NCBI RefSeq assembly: GCF_040939785.1
Contig: NZ_CP162553.1
Location: 5,599,001-5,663,000 of the forward strand
Origin: Bradyrhizobium lupini
GTDB lineage: Bacteria; Pseudomonadota; Alphaproteobacteria; Rhizobiales; Xanthobacteraceae
Direction: 5' to 3'
Length of the DNA: 64,000 nt
Of the stretch, positions 33,576-44,124 are shown piece by piece (position 1 is the stretch's first letter; every line of letters begins with the position of its first letter). A program made the translations under genes and the position numbers. The notes beneath the pieces are model-generated. The model saw nothing but the letters and a program-made list of their open reading frames with translations, searched no databases and was not told where the DNA came from.

Positions 33576-34337
33576 ATGGCCGATACGATGGGCCACTCGG
33601 CGACAGCCAACCGAAACACCTCGGTGGTGATCAGCTTTTGTCTGCTGGCCATAGCGCCGCAGATTTTCGAATTCATCTGGTCGTTCGGGACGATCTTTGG
33701 CTGGGGCGCTGGACGCGGGCCGGCCGCCGTCGTCATCAGCCACGCGACTGCGCTGCTCGCGGGGGCGCCCGGCGCGTTGCTCGGGGCGGTCGGCGGTGAC
33801 ACCAAGAAGGCGTCATCCGATGTGCTGCTGGCGCTGATCTATTCCTATCCGATCTTTGCGGTGGCGATTCTCACGTTCTTCATGACGATCAGGTCCGCGC
33901 AGGACTATGTCGGCGGAATCGTGCTGATGGCGCTCGCCTTGTTCGCACTGTGGGCCTCTAGCGATTTGCAGGGGATGCGGGGCTTCTCCTTTGGCGCCGG
34001 CACGGCGCCGCGGATGTTTGGCGGGCTCCTCGTCGCACTTGGCGCCGGCATCGCGTTGACGGGGCTGCTGACCGACGGGCCCAGCATGGCGCACTATGCC
34101 TGGCGTGGGCCGCTCTTCGTGATGTTCTCGATCGTCTTCTTCGCGCTGGCGATTCGTCCGCTTGGGGTGGTGGTAACGGCGTTCGCAAGCTTCATGATCG
34201 CGGCGATGGGTACGCATGAGACACGCTGGGTCGAAGCGCTCATTGTCGGCGCCTGCCTGACGCTCGGCTGCGCGCTGCTCTTCCCCTACGTGCTAGGCCT
34301 GCCGATGCCGATGTTCCCGCGCTTCCTGGTTCAGTGA
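33576..34337 (+). CDS. Tripartite tricarboxylate transporter TctB-like small membrane subunit
   Basis: This 253-residue protein has a C-terminal TctB region of about 150 residues with four or five hydrophobic helices (SAQDYVGGIVLMALALFALW ... APRMFGGLLVALGAG). About 95 N-terminal residues also carry hydrophobic segments, which is longer than a minimal TctB (about 150). It is followed after seven bases by TctA. No TctC binding protein is encoded nearby. Confidence 0.85.
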   Translation: MADTMGHSATANRNTSVVISFCLLAIAPQIFEFIWSFGTIFGWGAGRGPAAVVISHATALLAGAPGALLGAVGGDTKKASSDVLLALIYSYPIFAVAILTFFMTIRSAQDYVGGIVLMALALFALWASSDLQGMRGFSFGAGTAPRMFGGLLVALGAGIALTGLLTDGPSMAHYAWRGPLFVMFSIVFFALAIRPLGVVVTAFASFMIAAMGTHETRWVEALIVGACLTLGCALLFPYVLGLPMPMFPRFLVQ

Positions 34338-34344
34338 GGGTGTG

Positions 34345-35910
34345 ATGTTCGATCTCTTCCACAATCTGGGCCTTGGTTTCGGTGTGGTGTTTCAGATCTC
34401 CTGGTGGTCACCCTGGTGGCTCTACGGTCTGTCGCTCCCGATCTCGATCAATATTCTCATGTGCCTGATTGGCGCATTGGTTGGCACACTGGTCGGCGTG
34501 CTGCCCGGTATCGGCACCGTCGCAACCGTGGCGATGCTCCTGCCGATCACGTTCGGATTGCCGCCGGTCGGCGCGCTGATCATGCTCGCCGGCATCTATT
34601 ATGGTGCCCAGTACGGCGGCTCCACCACCTCGATCCTGGTCAATATTCCCGGTGAGGCGACGTCGGTCGTTACCGCCATCGACGGTCACCAGATGGCGAA
34701 GCAAGGCCGTGCCGGCCCGGCGCTGGCGATCGCGGCGATCGGCTCGTTCTTCGCCGGATGCGTTGCGACCGTGCTCATCGCCGTGCTCGGTGCGCCGCTG
34801 ACCAAGCTCGCTCTGGCGTTCGGCCCGGCGGAATATTTCTCGCTGATGGTGCTCGGCCTGATCTTTGCGGTGGTGCTGGCCAAGGGCTCGGTCCTGAAAG
34901 CGATCGCGATGATCGTGTTCGGCCTGATGCTGTCGATGGTCGGCTCCGACATCGAGACCGGCGCCTCGCGCATGGCGTTCAACATTCCGGAGCTTGCCGA
35001 CGGTCTCGGCTTTGCGACGGTGGCGATGGGCGTGTTCGGCTTCGCCGAGATCATCCGCAACCTCGACGCCGGCGCCGAGATGAACCGCGACCTCGTGCAG
35101 CAGAAGATCACCGGCCTGATGCCGACCAGGAAAGACCTGATCGACTCGGCGCCTGCGATCCTGCGCGGCACCGTGCTCGGATCGATCCTCGGTATCCTGC
35201 CGGGCGGCGGCGCGGTCATCGCGTCCTTTGCGTCCTACACGCTCGAGAAGAAGATCGCCAAGAACCCGTCGCGGTTCGGCCGCGGTGCGATCGAAGGCGT
35301 GGCGGCGCCGGAAAGCGCCAACAATGCCGCGGCGCAGACCTCCTTCATCCCGCTGCTGACACTCGGCATCCCGCCCAATGCCGTGATGGCGCTGATGGTG
35401 GGCGCGATGACCATCCACGGCATCGTGCCCGGTCCGCAGGTGATGCAGAAGCAGCCGGAGCTGGTTTGGGGCATGATCGCCTCGATGTGGATTGGCAATC
35501 TGATGCTGATCATCATCAACCTGCCGCTGGTCGGAATCTGGGTGCGGCTGTTGCGCGTCCCTTACCGGCTGATGTTCCCCTCGATCGTGATCTTCTGCGC
35601 GATCGGCATCTACTCGGTGAACAACGCGCCGGTCGACGTCATCCTGGCAGGCGTGTTCGGTCTGGTCGGCTACTGGCTGATCAAGCACGATTTCGAGCCG
35701 GCGCCGCTGCTGCTCGGCATGGTGCTCGGACCGCTGATGGAAGAGAACCTGCGCCGCGCGCTGCTGATCTCGCGCGGCGACTGGAGCGTGTTCCTGACGC
35801 GTCCGCTGTCGGCCGTGCTGCTCGGCATCGCCGCTTTCCTCCTGGTGCTCACGGTGCTGCCGGCGTTGCGTGCCAAGCGCGACGAGGTGTTCACCGAATC
35901 CGAAAACTAG
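34345..35910 (+). CDS. Tripartite tricarboxylate transporter TctA family permease
   Basis: This 521-residue permease has about 11-12 helices. It carries the TctA features GVLPGIGTVATVAMLLPIT, YGAQYGGSTTSILVNIPGE, GILPGGGAVIASFASYTLEK, APESANNAAAQTSFIPLL and LGIPPNAVMALMVGA. The two GxLPGxG segments are the duplicated core motif. ATG 34345 is preferred over GTG 34342. It pairs with TctB upstream and probably uses a TctC encoded elsewhere for citrate or another carboxylate. Confidence 0.92.
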   Translation: MFDLFHNLGLGFGVVFQISWWSPWWLYGLSLPISINILMCLIGALVGTLVGVLPGIGTVATVAMLLPITFGLPPVGALIMLAGIYYGAQYGGSTTSILVNIPGEATSVVTAIDGHQMAKQGRAGPALAIAAIGSFFAGCVATVLIAVLGAPLTKLALAFGPAEYFSLMVLGLIFAVVLAKGSVLKAIAMIVFGLMLSMVGSDIETGASRMAFNIPELADGLGFATVAMGVFGFAEIIRNLDAGAEMNRDLVQQKITGLMPTRKDLIDSAPAILRGTVLGSILGILPGGGAVIASFASYTLEKKIAKNPSRFGRGAIEGVAAPESANNAAAQTSFIPLLTLGIPPNAVMALMVGAMTIHGIVPGPQVMQKQPELVWGMIASMWIGNLMLIIINLPLVGIWVRLLRVPYRLMFPSIVIFCAIGIYSVNNAPVDVILAGVFGLVGYWLIKHDFEPAPLLLGMVLGPLMEENLRRALLISRGDWSVFLTRPLSAVLLGIAAFLLVLTVLPALRAKRDEVFTESEN

Positions 35911-35982
35911 GGGCGCCGCCAGCGTCGGCGCGCCGTGACCCGAACCCAAGCCGGCAAGTTGGCCAGCAGGATCAATCTGATA

Positions 35983-36017
35983 GACAAGGGGCGGGACGCT
36001 GAGTTCCGCCCCTTGTC
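35983..36017 (+). terminator. Strong hairpin after tctA
   Basis: GACAAGGGGCGG and CCGCCCCTTGTC form a perfect 12-bp stem with an 11-base loop, followed by GTTT. It lies about 70 bases after the tctA stop and probably ends that transcript before thyA. Confidence 0.8.
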
Positions 36018-36131
36018 GTTTGCACCGGGAGCGCTCACTTTTCCGGGTATAATGCGCATGGATGGCGAATCGCCGCTGTCGCAGCGCGGGGGCGGCCGCT
36101 AAGTTCGCCGCCTCCCCAAAGGCTCACGCAC

Positions 36132-36926
36132 ATGCACCAGTATCAGGACCTGCTCGAGCGGATTCTTTCAGACGGCGCCGAAAAGACCGACCGGACCGGC
36201 ACCGGCACGCTGTCGGTGTTCGGCCATCAGATGCGCTTCAACCTGTCCGCCGGTTTTCCGATGCTGACGACAAAGCGCCTGCCGCTGAAGGCGATCGTGC
36301 ACGAACTGTTGTGGTTCCTGAAAGGCGATACCAACATCAAATATCTGCGCGACAACGGCGTCACCATCTGGGACGAGTGGGCCGACGCCAACGGCGATCT
36401 TGGCCCCGTCTACGGCCACCAGTGGCGCTCCTGGCCCGCGCCGGACGGACGCAGCATCGATCAGATCGCGAATGTGATCGACATGATCAAGCGCAACCCG
36501 GACTCGCGCCGCCTGATCGTCTCGGCCTGGAATCCGGCCGAGGTCGACAAGATGGCGTTGCCGCCGTGCCACTGCCTGTTCCAGTTCTATGTCGCCAACG
36601 GCAAGCTGTCGTGCCAGCTCTATCAGCGTTCGGCCGACGTGTTCCTCGGCGTCCCCTTCAACATCGCCTCCTACGCACTGCTCACCATGATGGTGGCGCA
36701 GGTCACGGGCTTGAAGCCCGGCGACTTCGTGCATTCGTTCGGTGACACCCATCTCTATTCCAACCATCTGGAGCAGGCGAAGCTCCAGCTCACGCGCGCA
36801 CCGCGCGCGCTGCCGGTGATGCGGATCAACCCCGACGTGAAGGACATCTTCTCCTTCCGTTACGAGGACTTCGAGCTCGTCGGCTACGATCCGCATCCGC
36901 ACATCAAGGCCGCGGTCGCGGTCTGA
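36132..36926 (+). CDS. thyA: Thymidylate synthase
   Basis: This 264-residue enzyme (264 is also the E. coli length) makes dTMP from dUMP using methylene-tetrahydrofolate. The nucleophile is Cys146 in [23 protein letters not shown] and [20 protein letters not shown] are substrate- and folate-binding signatures. It is followed by a GNAT gene and folA, which regenerates the tetrahydrofolate that ThyA consumes, a common pairing. Confidence 0.97.
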   Translation: MHQYQDLLERILSDGAEKTDRTGTGTLSVFGHQMRFNLSAGFPMLTTKRLPLKAIVHELLWFLKGDTNIKYLRDNGVTIWDEWADANGDLGPVYGHQWRSWPAPDGRSIDQIANVIDMIKRNPDSRRLIVSAWNPAEVDKMALPPCHCLFQFYVANGKLSCQLYQRSADVFLGVPFNIASYALLTMMVAQVTGLKPGDFVHSFGDTHLYSNHLEQAKLQLTRAPRALPVMRINPDVKDIFSFRYEDFELVGYDPHPHIKAAVAV

Positions 36927-36931
36927 AGTCG

Positions 36932-37417
36932 ATGCAGCTCAACATCCGCCGTGTGCGTCCCGGTGAGGCCGGGCTGGTTCTCGCTTTCATCCGCGAGCTC
37001 GCCGAGTACGAAAAACTTTCGCACGAGGTCGAGGCGACCGAGGCTGACATCGCCGACGCACTGTTCGGCGAACGACCGCAACTCCATTGCGCTCTCGCCG
37101 AGTGGAACGGCGAGCCGGTCGGCTTCGCGGTGTGGTTTGCGAATTTTTCGACGTTCAGCGGCCGCCACGGCATCTATCTCGAAGATTTGTATGTGCGGCC
37201 ATCGCATCGGGGCAGGGGCCTCGGCAAGGCTCTGCTCGTGCACCTCGCCAGGGAATGCGTCGAGAACGGCTGGTCGCGGCTGCAATGGGCGGTGCTTGAC
37301 TGGAACGCGCCGTCGATCGCGTTCTACAAATCGCTCGGTGCCATCATGCTGGAGGACTGGACGCTGTGCCGCGTCACCGGTCCGGCGCTGACGCGGCTTG
37401 CCGGGAGCGCGACCTGA
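36932..37417 (+). CDS. GNAT-family N-acetyltransferase
   Basis: This 161-residue protein has the acetyl-CoA motif YVRPSHRGRGLGKALL near residues 88-103 and NAPSIAFYKSLGA near 130, matching the diamine/spermidine acetyltransferase-like group. It lies five bases after thyA, and its stop overlaps the folA start by one base (TGATG), so it is part of the thyA-folA transcript. The substrate is unknown. Confidence 0.88.
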   Translation: MQLNIRRVRPGEAGLVLAFIRELAEYEKLSHEVEATEADIADALFGERPQLHCALAEWNGEPVGFAVWFANFSTFSGRHGIYLEDLYVRPSHRGRGLGKALLVHLARECVENGWSRLQWAVLDWNAPSIAFYKSLGAIMLEDWTLCRVTGPALTRLAGSAT

Positions 37418-37926
37418 TGGAGATCGTCTTCGTCGTCGCGATCGCGGAGAACGGCGTCATCGGGGCCGGCAACGCAATGCCGTGGCGAATGAAATCCGAC
37501 ATGGCGCGCTTCAAGGCGCTCACGATCGGCAAGCCCGTGATCATGGGCCGCAGGACCTTCGAATCCCTGCCCCGGCCGCTTCCCGGCCGCACCAACATCG
37601 TCGTCACGCGCGATGCGGATTATCGCGCCGCCGGCGCCATCGTGACGACATCGACTGCCGCCGCAGACGCCATCGCGCGCGGCGATGCCCTGCGGCGTTC
37701 GGTCGCCGAGATCGCCGTGATTGGCGGCGCCGAAATCTTTCGGCAATGGCTCGATCGCGCCGATCGCCTCGAGATCACCGAAGTGCATGCCCGGCCCGAA
37801 GGCGACACGCATTTCGACATCGACAGGGCAGAGTGGGATGAGGTTGAACGCATCCGTCATCCTGCCGGACCCCACGACAGCGCCGACTACTCCTATGTGA
37901 CATATCGTCGGCGGGCAGGCCATTAA
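37417..37926 (+). CDS. folA: Dihydrofolate reductase
   Basis: This 169-residue enzyme reduces dihydrofolate to tetrahydrofolate with NADPH. Visible are VVAIAENGVIGAGNAMPW (with the conserved N-A-M-P-W loop), KPVIMGRRTFESLP, VIGGAEIFRQWL and a C-terminal strand. Its ATG overlaps the GNAT stop, indicating coupled translation. It restores folate oxidised by ThyA upstream. Confidence 0.96.
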   Translation: MEIVFVVAIAENGVIGAGNAMPWRMKSDMARFKALTIGKPVIMGRRTFESLPRPLPGRTNIVVTRDADYRAAGAIVTTSTAAADAIARGDALRRSVAEIAVIGGAEIFRQWLDRADRLEITEVHARPEGDTHFDIDRAEWDEVERIRHPAGPHDSADYSYVTYRRRAGH

Positions 37927-38079
37927 CCGCATTTGCCAATGTTAACATTGACTTTTCTGCCCCCAAGCTTAGCTCGGAGGGCGGCGAGGGCTGCGTTGTA
38001 AGGGACCTGCCTGTCCCCTATAAAGCCGGACCGGACAAAGCGGGCGGGGGCAATTTCACCCTGCCGAGGAGAGCGTCGA

Positions 38080-39216
38080 ATGCCGTGGAAGAATCAGGGC
38101 GGTGGCCCATGGGGCTCGGGTCCGAAGGGACCATGGGGCAACGGCCCGCAACCGGTCGGGCCAAGGCCGCCGGATCTGGAAGATCTTCTGCGGCGCGGCC
38201 AGGATCGCCTCCAGCAGATCATGCCGGGTGGCTATTTCTCCGGCATCGGCATCACGCTGATCGTGCTGCTCATCGTCGCGTTCTGGCTGCTGTCGGGCTT
38301 CTTCCGGGTGCAGTCCGAAGAGCTCGGCGTCGTGCTGCGCTTCGGCAAGCATGTCCGCACCGTGGAGCCCGGCCTGAACTACCATCTGCCCTATCCAATC
38401 GAGACCGTGCTGCTGCCAAAGGCCTTGCGCGTTTCCACCATCTCCATCGGCATGACGCTGATCGACGACCCGGCGCGGCGCGGCCGCTCCATTCGTGACG
38501 TGCCGGAAGAGAGCCTGATGCTGACCGGCGACGAGAACATCGTCGACGTCGACTTCACCGTGCTCTGGCGCATCAAGCCCAACGGCGTCGGCGATTTCCT
38601 CTTCAACATCCAGAATCCCGAAGGCACCGTGAAGGCGGTCGCCGAGAGCGCGATGCGCGAGGTGATCGGCCGCTCGCAGATCCAGCCGATCCTGACCGGC
38701 GCGCGCAACGTTACCGAACAAGGCGTGCAGGAACTAATCCAGAAGACCCTGGACAGCTACGGCGCCGGCATTCAGATCAGCCAGGTGCAGATGCAGAAGG
38801 TCGACCCGCCGGCGCAGGTGATCGACGCCTTCCGCGACGTCCAGGCGGCGCGCGCCAATCTCGAGCAGCTGCAGAACGAGGCGCAGACGTATGCCAACCA
38901 GGTCGTGCCGCAGGCACGCGGGCGTGCGGCGCAGATCATGCAGGCCGCCGAAGGCTACAGGGAGCAGACCGTCGCCGAGGCCAAGGGCCAGAGCTCGCGC
39001 TTCCTGAAGGTTTACGAGGAATACAAGAAGGCGCCCGACGTGACGCGTGAACGGATTTATCTGGAGACGATGGAGCGCGTGCTCGGCGGTTCGGAAAAGC
39101 TCATTTATGACGGCGGCCAGTCGGGCCAGGGCGTCGTGCCTTATCTGCCGCTCAGCGAGTTGACGGCCAAGCGGCCGCCTGCAACCGGCCAGCAGACGAC
39201 CGGAGGCAACCGATGA
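38080..39216 (+). CDS. hflK: FtsH protease modulator HflK
   Basis: This 378-residue protein has a Gly/Pro/Trp-rich N-terminus (WGSGPKGPWGNGPQ), one membrane helix at about 62-80 (GIGITLIVLLIVAFWLLSGFF), then the SPFH/Band-7 domain (EELGVVLRFGKHVRTVEPGL ... ) and a coiled region with RAAQIMQAAEGYREQTVAEA. HflK and HflC form a large cage around FtsH on the periplasmic side of the inner membrane. GAGGAG precedes ATG 38080, and the stop overlaps hflC by four bases (ATGA). Confidence 0.95.
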   Translation: MPWKNQGGGPWGSGPKGPWGNGPQPVGPRPPDLEDLLRRGQDRLQQIMPGGYFSGIGITLIVLLIVAFWLLSGFFRVQSEELGVVLRFGKHVRTVEPGLNYHLPYPIETVLLPKALRVSTISIGMTLIDDPARRGRSIRDVPEESLMLTGDENIVDVDFTVLWRIKPNGVGDFLFNIQNPEGTVKAVAESAMREVIGRSQIQPILTGARNVTEQGVQELIQKTLDSYGAGIQISQVQMQKVDPPAQVIDAFRDVQAARANLEQLQNEAQTYANQVVPQARGRAAQIMQAAEGYREQTVAEAKGQSSRFLKVYEEYKKAPDVTRERIYLETMERVLGGSEKLIYDGGQSGQGVVPYLPLSELTAKRPPATGQQTTGGNR

Positions 39217-40109
39217 GATCTCCGGTCACAGGTATCGTCACGCTGCTCGGCCTCCTGCTCGTCGTGATCGTGGGCTACATGTCCCTGTTCACGGTGGCGC
39301 AGACCGAGCAGACCATCGTGCTGCAGTTCGGCAAGCCCGTCGATGTCGTTACCGCTCCCGGCCTGCACTTCAAGGCGCCGTGGAATTCGGTGATCAACAT
39401 CGACAAGCGCATCCTCGATCTGGAGAACCCGTCGCAGGAAGCGATCGCGTCCGACCAGAAGCGGCTCGTGGTCGACGCCTTCGCGCGTTACCGCATCAAG
39501 GACGCGCTCCGCTTCTATCAGAGCATCGGCTCGATCCAGGCCGCCAACATCCAGCTCACCACGCTCTTGAACGCTGCGCTGCGCCGCGTGCTCGGCGAGG
39601 TCACCTTCATCAACGTGGTCCGCGACGACCGCGAGAAGCTGATGCAGCGCATCCGCGATCAGCTCGACCACGAGGCCGACGGCTACGGCATCCAGGTCGT
39701 CGACGTCCGGATCCGCCGCGCCGATCTGCCGGAGCAGAACAGCCAGGCGGTCTATCAGCGCATGAAGACGGAACGCGAGCGCGAAGCCGCCGAGTTCCGC
39801 GCGCAGGGCGGCCAGAAGGCCCAGGAGATCCGCTCCAAGGCCGACCGCGAGGCGACCGTGATCGAGGCGGATGCAAGGTCGCTGGCCGAGCAGACGCGCG
39901 GCGTCGGCGATGCCGAGCGCAACCGTCTGTTCGCCGAAGCCTACGGCCAGGACGCGGATTTCTTCGCCTTCTACCGTTCGATGGCGGCCTATGAGACCGG
40001 GCTGCGCGCGAACGACACCCGCTTCCTGCTGCGCCCGGACTCGGATTTCTTCCGGTTCTTTGGTAACCCGTCCGGCAAGACGGCGACCACGACGCCAGCG
40101 AAGCCGTAA
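39213..40109 (+). CDS. hflC: FtsH protease modulator HflC
   Basis: This 298-residue SPFH protein has an N-terminal membrane anchor (about residues 7-26), then VAQTEQTIVLQFGKPVDVVTAPGLHFKAPW, a typical HflC start. A coiled region around TEREREAAEFRAQGGQKAQE follows, and it ends FRFFGNPS. It is the partner of HflK in the HflKC-FtsH complex and is coupled to it by overlap. Confidence 0.95.
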   Translation: MRSPVTGIVTLLGLLLVVIVGYMSLFTVAQTEQTIVLQFGKPVDVVTAPGLHFKAPWNSVINIDKRILDLENPSQEAIASDQKRLVVDAFARYRIKDALRFYQSIGSIQAANIQLTTLLNAALRRVLGEVTFINVVRDDREKLMQRIRDQLDHEADGYGIQVVDVRIRRADLPEQNSQAVYQRMKTEREREAAEFRAQGGQKAQEIRSKADREATVIEADARSLAEQTRGVGDAERNRLFAEAYGQDADFFAFYRSMAAYETGLRANDTRFLLRPDSDFFRFFGNPSGKTATTTPAKP

Positions 40110-40116
40110 GTGAGAC

Positions 40117-40141
40117 AAGGGCGGCAAGTCTGGCCGCCCTT
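40117..40141 (+). terminator. Hairpin after hflC
   Basis: AAGGGCGGC and GCCGCCCTT form a perfect 9-bp stem with a 7-base loop, ending in TTC, just after the hflC stop. A weak T-run suggests partial termination before the DUF2065 gene. Confidence 0.55.
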
Positions 40142-40180
40142 CGTCCAGACAAGAACAGCACAACGGGAGGTTCCAATCCG

Positions 40181-40387
40181 ATGAGGTCCATTGCGTTCGC
40201 CGACTTCCTCATCGGTTTGGGCATCCTGTTCGTGCTGGAAGGCTTGATGTTCGCGGCAAGTCCGGCCTGGATGCGCAAGGCCATGAAAAGCGCGATGGCC
40301 ACGCCGGATAACGTCCTGCGGGCGGTCGGCATTGGTTCGGCCGTGGCCGGCCTGGTCCTGATCTGGGTTATGCGACGTCCAATTTAG
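40181..40387 (+). CDS. DUF2065 family membrane protein
   Basis: This 68-residue protein has two hydrophobic helices (IAFADFLIGLGILFVLEGLMF and VLRAVGIGSAVAGLVLIWVM). This is the DUF2065 pattern, a small family regularly found between hflC and degP genes in Alphaproteobacteria. GGGAGG lies before the ATG. The function is unknown, but location suggests a role with the membrane protease complex. Confidence 0.88.
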   Translation: MRSIAFADFLIGLGILFVLEGLMFAASPAWMRKAMKSAMATPDNVLRAVGIGSAVAGLVLIWVMRRPI

Positions 40388-40409
40388 CCGTCGCACCAAC
40401 GCCAAAGTG

Positions 40410-40434
40410 AAGGCGAGGGACCGGTTTTCGCCTT
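40410..40434 (+). terminator. Hairpin between DUF2065 gene and degP
   Basis: AAGGCGA and TCGCCTT (7 bp, 11-base loop) are followed by ATTAT. This may end the hflKC transcript or be part of the degP leader. Confidence 0.4.
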
Positions 40435-40531
40435 ATTATCCGGGTCTTGAGGCCCGTTAAGGTCCGCGCTTGCGCCGTCCCCCCGTTCGAGCGCAGTCTT
40501 GACGTCGAATCCTTGTTTCCTGGAGATCACA

Positions 40532-42034
40532 ATGACCGCTGCCACCATTGCCCCGACCCGTTTGCGCTTAGGGCTGGCCGCGCTCGCCGTTGGCGCTTTC
40601 AGCGCACTCGGCACACCGGCCTATGCGCGCGGACCGGATGGCATCGCCGACGTCGCCGAGAAGGTGATTGACGCGGTCGTCAACATCTCGACCTCGCAGA
40701 CCGTCGAAGCCAAGGGCGGGGGCGGCGGCAGCAATGCCATGCCGCAACTGCCGCCCGGTTCGCCCTTCGAGGAGTTCTTCGACGACTTCTTCAAGAACCG
40801 CAAGGGTCCCGGCGGCGGCAGCAAGGGCGGCGAGAACAGCCCGGCGCCGCGCAAGACCAACTCGCTCGGAAGTGGCTTCATCATCGACACGTCAGGCGTC
40901 GTCGTCACCAACAACCATGTCATCGCGGACGCCGATGAGATTAACGTCATTCTCAACGACGGGACCAAGATCAAGGCCGAACTGGTCGGAGTCGACAAGA
41001 AGACCGACCTTGCCGTGCTCAAGTTCAAGCCGTCGAAGCCGCTGGTGTCGGTGAAGTTCGGTGATTCCGACAAGCTGCGCCTCGGCGACTGGGTCGTCGC
41101 GATCGGCAATCCTTTCAGCCTCGGCGGCACCGTGACGGCCGGTATCGTTTCGGCGAAGAACCGTGACATCTCCTCAGGTCCCTACGACAGCTACATTCAG
41201 ACCGACGCCTCCATCAACCGCGGAAATTCCGGCGGTCCGCTGTTCAACCTCGATGGCGACGTCATCGGCGTCAACACGCTGATCATCTCGCCGTCCGGCG
41301 GCTCGATCGGCATCGGCTTCGCCGTACCGTCGAAGACGGTGGCGGGTGTCGTCGACCAGCTCCGCCAGTTCGGCGAATTGCGCCGCGGCTGGCTTGGCGT
41401 GCGCATCCAGAGCGTCACCGACGAGATCGCCGAGAGCCTCAACATCAAGCCGCCGCGCGGCGCGCTGGTTGCCGGTGTCGACGACAAGGGCCCGGCCAAA
41501 CCGGCCGGCATCGAGCCCGGCGACGTCGTCGTCAAGTTCGACGGCAAGGACGTCAAGGACCCGAAGGATCTGTCTCGCGTGGTCGCCGACACGGCGGTCG
41601 GCAAGGAGGTCGACGTCGTCATCATCCGCAAGAGCCAGGAGGAAACCAAGAAGGTCACGCTCGGCCGGTTGCAGGATGCCGACAAGGTGCAGGCCGCGGT
41701 GAAGACCGACGAGCCTCCGCCTGAAAAAACCGTGACACAGAAGGCGCTCGGCCTCGATCTCGCCGCGCTGAGCAAGGACCTGCGTGCGCGCTACAAGATC
41801 AAGGACAGCGTCAAGGGCGTGGTCGTCACCAATGTCGACGCCAATTCGGATGCCGCCGAGAAGCGCCTCTCGGCCGGCGACGTCATTGTCGAGGTGGCGC
41901 AGGAGGCCGTCTCCAGCGGCGCCGACATCCAGAAACGGGTCGACCAGCTCAAGAAGGACGGCAAGAAATCGGTGCTGCTGCTGGTGTCGAACGCCGACGG
42001 CGAGCTGCGTTTTGTCGCGCTGAGCGTGCAGTAA
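40532..42034 (+). CDS. degP: Periplasmic serine endoprotease Do family (DegP/DegQ)
   Basis: This 500-residue trypsin-like protease has a signal peptide (hydrophobic run then TPAYA-RG near residue 30), a Gly-rich loop, and the catalytic triad His129 (NNHVI), Asp159 (KTDLAVL) and Ser233 (RGNSGGPLFN). Two PDZ domains follow, at about 295-385 and 405-495 (KGVVVTNVDANSDAAEK). It degrades or refolds misfolded periplasmic proteins. ATG 40532 has GGAG seven bases upstream. It follows hflK-hflC, giving a quality-control cluster. DegP and DegQ cannot be separated here. Confidence 0.95.
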   Translation: MTAATIAPTRLRLGLAALAVGAFSALGTPAYARGPDGIADVAEKVIDAVVNISTSQTVEAKGGGGGSNAMPQLPPGSPFEEFFDDFFKNRKGPGGGSKGGENSPAPRKTNSLGSGFIIDTSGVVVTNNHVIADADEINVILNDGTKIKAELVGVDKKTDLAVLKFKPSKPLVSVKFGDSDKLRLGDWVVAIGNPFSLGGTVTAGIVSAKNRDISSGPYDSYIQTDASINRGNSGGPLFNLDGDVIGVNTLIISPSGGSIGIGFAVPSKTVAGVVDQLRQFGELRRGWLGVRIQSVTDEIAESLNIKPPRGALVAGVDDKGPAKPAGIEPGDVVVKFDGKDVKDPKDLSRVVADTAVGKEVDVVIIRKSQEETKKVTLGRLQDADKVQAAVKTDEPPPEKTVTQKALGLDLAALSKDLRARYKIKDSVKGVVVTNVDANSDAAEKRLSAGDVIVEVAQEAVSSGADIQKRVDQLKKDGKKSVLLLVSNADGELRFVALSVQ

Positions 42035-42054
42035 GAGCGCTCGCTTTCACCTCT

Positions 42055-42141
42055 CGTCATGGCCGGGCTTGACCCGGCCGTCCACGCCTTGCCATGCGGA
42101 CGAGCGTAACGTGGATGCCCGGGACAAGCCCGGGCATGACG
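42055..42141. repeat. Second inverted pair of REP-like elements
   Basis: The arms at 42055-42086 (CGTCATGGCCGGGCTTGACC...) and 42109-42141 (ACGTGGATGCCCGGGACAAG...GACG) face each other as in 20211-20296. It lies between the convergent genes degP and serB and may serve as a shared terminator. Confidence 0.85.
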
Positions 42142-42156
42142 GCGGAGAGGAGGAGG

Positions 42157-43062
<906 letters not shown>

Positions 43063-43073
43063 TTGAGGTTTTC

Positions 43074-44030
43074 GTGAGCGAGGGGCAAGTCGGCAGAAGG
43101 CATGTTGGCAAGGCGGTGCTTATCGCAGGCCCGACCGCCAGCGGCAAGTCGGCGCTGGCGCTCGAGCTTGCGCTCGCTGCGGGCGGGGTCGTGATCAATG
43201 CCGATTCCATGCAGGTCTACCGTGACCTCCGCATCATCACCGCGCGCCCCACCCTTGGCGACGAGGCGCAGGTGCCTCATCGCCTGTACGGCCATGTCGA
43301 TGCGGCCGTGAATTTTTCAGCCGGTGCCTGGGTGGGCGACGCGGCCAAGGCGCTCGAAGCGGCGAAAGCCGAAGGGCGCCTGCCGATCTTCATCGGCGGC
43401 ACCGGGCTCTATTTCAAGGCGCTCACGGCGGGCCTTTCCGTGGTGCCACCGATCCCTCTCGAGGTGCGCGAGGACGTCCGGGCGCGGCTGGAGCGGAACG
43501 GCGTCGAAGCGCTGCACGACGAACTCGCAGCCTCCGATCCGCGGGCGGCCGAGCGCTTGAACCGTCGCGATCGCACGCGCATTGCGCGCGCGCTCGAAGT
43601 GGTCGAAGCCACCGGCCGTTCGCTGCTGGACTGGCATCATGAGGGCCAGCCGCCGCTCTTGCCCAAGGACAGTTTTCGGGCGGTGTTCCTCGCGCCCGAG
43701 CGCGACGAGCTCTATCCGCGCATCGACGCCCGCTTCGACGCCATGTTGGGTGCCGGCGCGCTAGAGGAGGCGGTGCGTCTCGCCGCCCGAAACCTCGATC
43801 CGCTGCTGCCGGCGATGAAGGCTCATGGCGTGCCGGCGCTAATCCGGCATCTGCGCGGTGAGCTCAGCCTGGAGCAGGCGGCGACCATCGGCCGCGCCGA
43901 CACCCGCCACTACGCCAAGCGGCAGTTCACCTGGTTCCGGCACCAATTGCCCGAATTCGAGTGGGTGAAGCCGGGGGAGATTCGGGGCTGGCTGGCGGCG
44001 ATCGTGAACGCGGCGCGGGACCAAGGCTGA
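43074..44030 (+). CDS. miaA: tRNA dimethylallyltransferase
   Basis: This 318-residue enzyme transfers dimethylallyl from DMAPP to A37 of tRNAs reading UNN codons. Seen are the P-loop [16 protein letters not shown] near residue 16, the [11 protein letters not shown] motif near 40, [14 protein letters not shown] near 105 and a C-terminal [18 protein letters not shown] segment. The start GTG 43074 has GAGG five bases upstream; no ATG fits. It is divergent from serB with overlapping promoter space. Confidence 0.95.
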   Translation: MSEGQVGRRHVGKAVLIAGPTASGKSALALELALAAGGVVINADSMQVYRDLRIITARPTLGDEAQVPHRLYGHVDAAVNFSAGAWVGDAAKALEAAKAEGRLPIFIGGTGLYFKALTAGLSVVPPIPLEVREDVRARLERNGVEALHDELAASDPRAAERLNRRDRTRIARALEVVEATGRSLLDWHHEGQPPLLPKDSFRAVFLAPERDELYPRIDARFDAMLGAGALEEAVRLAARNLDPLLPAMKAHGVPALIRHLRGELSLEQAATIGRADTRHYAKRQFTWFRHQLPEFEWVKPGEIRGWLAAIVNAARDQG

Positions 44031-44124
44031 CACGCTTTTGTGCCTCGGCTCCCGAATTTACCTCTCGCCCAACCCCGGGAACACCGCTACACTGCCAAAA
44101 TCGCGCGGGAACGGCCGCATTGCC

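Noticed and set aside
34408..35949. 513-codon minus-strand frame
   Set aside because: Antisense to tctA; extreme His/Arg/Asp composition.
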